From contig JAILPU010000286.1 in the NCBI GenBank assembly GCA_024699395.1, forward strand, positions 1 to 5,570: 5,570 nucleotides of DNA, written 5' to 3'. The position numbers and the translations under genes were made by a program. The number at the start of each line of letters is the position of its first letter. The first letter of the stretch is position 1. A model generated the notes under the pieces. That model ran no database searches. It was not told the origin of the DNA and worked only from the letters and a program-made list of their open reading frames with translations. The DNA is from Lachnospiraceae bacterium (lineage in GTDB: Bacteria; Bacillota; Clostridia; Lachnospirales; Lachnospiraceae). Below are positions 4,756 through 5,570 of the stretch, in pieces.

Positions 4756-5570
4756 TTAGTCCCAAAGTTTCTCTGTGTATACGCCCTCGGCTTTAAGGGC
4801 TTTAATGGCATCCACAACCTTACCCTTGTCTTCCTTATATGTAACGCCGAACCACTTGTCCATAGATGTCATAACATCTACGGTTGCCTCGTTGTTAGAA
4901 AGCATTTCCTGGACAACGCTGGGCAAGTAGAATTCACATTTAAGGGGGTTAAAAGGTTTCTCGTTATCCAGGAATGCTTTAAATCTACCCTCAAGAGATT
5001 CAAAAATCTTAGTAGTGAATCCCCAAAGGTTCATGGAAACGATCTCATCCTCAGGAAGTCCAACCCATGTCTTACCTTCATCTTCGGTATACTCAACCTT
5101 ACCGTCATGAAGCTCGATACGTGTTCTCTCCTGAACTTTGATAAGCTTCATATCATCACTTACTTCGCAAACGCCTCTTGAAACGTGACCGTTCTCTGTA
5201 AGTGTATTCTTTACTACATAGCCAACCATGCAAAGCTTGGAAGCATCATCTGTGGATGCAAGCTTGTCGTAAATCATCTTGAAAGCATGGCTTCCGTAAT
5301 AGTCGTCGGCATTGATAACTGCGAAAGGGCCGTCGATAACGTCCTTGCAGCACCAGATTGCATGACCTGTTCCCCAGGGCTTTGTACGTCCGTCGGGAAC
5401 ATCGTATCCTGCAGGAAGCTTATCAAGCTCCTGGAATACATATTCAACTTTTACTTTCTCAGCGATTCTGTCACCGATGGTTTCCTTGAAATCTTTTTCG
5501 ATTTCTTTCTTGATGATGAAAACAACTTTCTCGAAACCTGCTCTTACAGCGTCAAAAATTGAGAAGTCAA
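4756..5570 (-). CDS. Sugar-1-phosphate nucleotidyltransferase (N-terminus outside window)
   Basis: The reading frame is open from the right edge to a TAA at 4756, giving 270 visible residues. The true start, with the expected N-terminal glycine-rich nucleotide-binding loop, lies outside. Counting from the first full codon, visible motifs are DFSIFDAVRAGFEKVVFII (1-19), TKPWGTGHAI (62-71) and FAVINADDYYG (82-92). The last holds the Asp residues that bind metal and sugar nucleotide in NTP_transferase (Rossmann-like, GT-A) enzymes. The remaining residues form the C-terminal part, ending VYTEKLWD. The family transfers a nucleoside monophosphate from NTP to a sugar-1-phosphate, making NDP-sugar. 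Its partner gene, 18 bases downstream, is a sugar 1-kinase, so the pair likely makes a UDP-sugar or similar from free sugar. The exact sugar and nucleotide are unknown. An internal ATG at 5277 is not the start because these motifs lie before it. Confidence 0.85.
   Translation of the reverse strand, partial: DFSIFDAVRAGFEKVVFIIKKEIEKDFKETIGDRIAEKVKVEYVFQELDKLPAGYDVPDGRTKPWGTGHAIWCCKDVIDGPFAVINADDYYGSHAFKMIYDKLASTDDASKLCMVGYVVKNTLTENGHVSRGVCEVSDDMKLIKVQERTRIELHDGKVEYTEDEGKTWVGLPEDEIVSMNLWGFTTKIFESLEGRFKAFLDNEKPFNPLKCEFYLPSVVQEMLSNNEATVDVMTSMDKWFGVTYKEDKGKVVDAIKALKAEGVYTEKLWD

Noticed and set aside
4756..5277. Complete 173-residue gene starting at the ATG at 5277
   Set aside because: The frame continues open to the window edge and carries the WGTGHA and NADDYYG motifs upstream of this ATG, so it is the C-terminal part of a longer nucleotidyltransferase.
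5185..5562. Plus-strand 125-residue open frame
   Set aside because: It is antisense to the conserved nucleotidyltransferase coding region, with no domain and no ribosome binding site.

Overview
The window looks like a moderately AT-rich Gram-positive genome, most likely an anaerobic Clostridia member of the Lachnospiraceae / Butyrivibrio type. The grounds are strong AGGAG/AAGGGG ribosome binding sites, secreted multidomain proteins with Pro-Thr-Ala-Lys linkers, and short-spaced operons. This placement is an inference from style, not from a marker gene. All five genes lie on the minus strand, so the story reads from high to low coordinates. No RNA gene, mobile element, CRISPR array or phage feature was seen.

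Right half (5570 to 3018): three closely spaced genes with gaps of 18 and 19 bases, almost certainly one operon. First is a sugar-1-phosphate nucleotidyltransferase cut by the window edge. Next is a kinase of the aminoglycoside-phosphotransferase fold that strongly resembles N-acetylhexosamine 1-kinase (NahK/LnpB). Last is a small CBM9-like protein without a signal peptide. Together they suggest cytoplasmic salvage of a free (amino)sugar: phosphorylation at C1, then transfer to a nucleotide. The CBM9-like protein has an unknown accessory role.

Middle (3017 to 2900): a 118-base leader with a consensus -10 box, a hairpin followed by seven U residues, and a long GC-rich inverted repeat that competes for the same bases. 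It may be both the operon terminator and the structured 5' leader of the next gene.

Left half (2899 to 383): a large secreted protein of 838 residues with a GTG start. It has a signal peptide, an N-terminal beta-rich region, a CBM9-like sugar-binding domain, a linker of 16 P-T-A-X tetrads, an FnIII-like domain of the purple acid phosphatase type, and a calcineurin-like metallophosphoesterase domain. Two residues of the normal catalytic signature are replaced (GNHE to GNKE, GHxH to GDxH).

Left end (382 to 1): a 198-base intergenic region with an extended -10 box, a weak hairpin/U-tract and a perfect 16-bp stem-loop. It leads into the first 61 codons of another secreted protein that runs off the window. 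The most interesting points are the altered phosphoesterase active site and the two structured leaders, which share the same order of elements. I did not find convincing evidence of a wholly new system.
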